Assembly (NCBI GenBank): GCA_026419785.1
Contig: JAODTK010003832.1
Location: forward strand, 248,001 to 312,000
Direction of reading: 5' to 3'
DNA: 64,000 bases
DNA from: Sclerodactyla briareus
Taxonomy: Eukaryota; Echinodermata; Holothuroidea; Dendrochirotida; Sclerodactylidae
Made by a program: the position numbers and the translations under genes. Of this stretch, positions 62,900 to 64,000 are shown one piece after another (position 1 is the first letter of the stretch; each line of letters starts with the position of its first letter). Below the pieces are notes generated by a model, which was not told the DNA's origin, made no database searches, and saw nothing but the letters and a program-made list of their open reading frames with translations.

Positions 62900-64000
62900 G
62901 ATAAGCTGGGGCCGGTCGAATTGAACGGCTGGAGGCGAAGTGGCAAACCTTCAAAGCTGCACTCGTTCAAACAGCAGGGCAGTGAAATCCTGAGCGTTGG
63001 CCAAGGCAGAATGGCAGAATGAACAGTTCTTGGTCGAGGAATCGTTTGTCCGCTAGGCCTGTTGGCTAGATCTTTTGAGGATTTGTTACCAGCTGACCTA
63101 CAATTTTTGGCAATTCAGATTGATAATGCTACAACTCTAGAGGCTAAATCGCCTGTAGACTGTGACGTACCGGCTATCAAGGAAACGTGAGGCATTGGAG
63201 CAGTTGAAGGGCGGGGAAGCTCCCAGGGTCTACGGCATACATCTAAAGATGCTCTGGACTGGTGGCCAGGCTGCCTGCAGTTGTTTGCAATCGCCTACTG
63301 CTCATGTTTTGAGCACTATTGTCATCCCAACGGACTGAAAAAGGGGACTTATAGTTCCAATCTGGAAAGGGAAGGCTGATACTCGGGCTGCAATAACTAT
63401 AGAGGGGTAACTTTCCTCTCAGTACCTGGCATAGTCTTTGCTAGGATCATCCTGAACATGTCCGTTGTCAGCTTGTTGCTCATCAGCGTCCTGAGCAGTC
63501 GGGGGTTACTCCCAAGAAGTCACTGTCCACTGTCGATCACATTTTGGCTCCCCGTGTCCTGTCTGAGCAGGATGCGGGAATTTCGGTAGGGTAGAGGTTT
63601 TCTCGTGGCCGATATCGACTCTCGCAAGACCTTCAACTCTGTGTGTAGGGAGAATCTCTGAAATTTTTTTTCGAGCAGCGTGGTGTGCCAACCCGTCTTG
63701 TACACCTAATATCCTCTCTGTCTTCTGGAAGTGCGATTGCTGTGGAGTGTGCTGGTGGAGTCTCTGACTTCTTCCCCATCGTCATGGGTGTGAGACAGGA
63801 GAGACAGGAGTGTACACTGATTCCAACACTTTTCAACACGTGTATGGACTGTATTATGAGAGGATTGTGCAATGGTACCGACTGCCGGGTCTCTCTCGGT
63901 GGAGGGAGGGTTTTCTGGAGTGGACTCCGGGATGGATGCTGCATTACTACCTCGCCGAGTTGTTGATCCTCTGGTGATGCTTGGAACACTTATAGTCGGA
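62900..64000 (+). mobile_element. LINE reverse-transcriptase region, running off the window
   Basis: Plus-strand pieces in shifting frames: CDVPAIKE (about 63,162), NNYRGVTFLSVPGIVFARIIL (63,390-63,455), ADIDSRKTFNSV (63,608-63,643), VSDFFPIVMGVRQ (63,760-63,798) and TLIPTLFNTCMDCIM (63,817-63,860). This is the N-Y-R-G-V-T-L-L-S-V-P-G-K-V ... D-x-R-K-A-F-D-S-V ... G-V-R-Q-G-C-x-L-x-P-x-L-F-N order of a LINE type common in fish and invertebrates. Four residues appear added at the G-V-R-Q-G-C step. The copy is decayed and its 3' part lies beyond 64,000. Confidence 0.8.

Overview
This window is eukaryotic, intron-rich, transposon-dense DNA, most likely from a marine invertebrate deuterostome such as an echinoderm; that placement is an inference. 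It rests on spliced exons with GT-AG junctions, many kinds of non-LTR retrotransposon, tRNA-derived SINEs, numerous mini- and microsatellites, long poly-C/poly-G tracts and the recurrent TAGGCCTA motif. I saw no prokaryotic-style genes, rRNA, canonical tRNA gene or CRISPR array.

One host gene can be supported well: a CYP4-family cytochrome P450 on the minus strand, spread over about 25 kb (35,618 down to 10,779). Nine exons were found by matching translated pieces to CYP4 landmarks and to splice sites: N-terminal region (35,510-35,618), a short exon (31,001-31,077), the C-helix exon with W-x-x-x-R (29,131-29,324), a middle exon (25,865-26,061), the I-helix exon (24,567-24,756), the GHDTT exon (23,547-23,670), the E-x-x-R exon (17,167-17,309), the PDRF/heme-loop exon (16,723-16,901) and the terminal exon with stop (10,779-10,939). 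The membrane-anchor exon 1 was not found. Most exons carry single-base indels while the splice sites are intact, so the gene is either a young pseudogene or, more likely, an intact gene in an uncorrected long-read assembly.

The introns are full of repeats. The last intron holds an 85-bp minisatellite and a nearly full-length CR1/L2-like LINE with an ORF1-like cysteine cluster. The 17.3-23.5 kb intron holds an L1/Tx1-type LINE and a three-level nest: a ~200-bp satellite, split by a 5'-truncated LINE with an 8-bp target duplication, itself split by another repeat. Further 5' are a 60-bp minisatellite, a hAT-type MITE with matching TIRs and TSD, a 65-bp minisatellite, a TA/TG microsatellite and a degenerate LINE with a (GTGA)n tail.

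Upstream of the P450 (36-64 kb) I found only mobile and repetitive DNA: several LINE fragments, paired SINE-containing duplications, an L1/Tx1-type LINE at 47.6-50.1 kb, a second copy of the GAAC-tailed repeat with a nested LINE tail, a degraded multi-copy gene with an HEEADT motif at 57-58.2 kb, satellites rich in AGGTCA half-sites, and a LINE running off the right edge. The left 10 kb, downstream of the P450, holds a large inverted repeat, a 52-bp minisatellite, a SINE, and a diverged tandem repeat carrying DR1-type nuclear-receptor sites just beyond the P450 stop codon.
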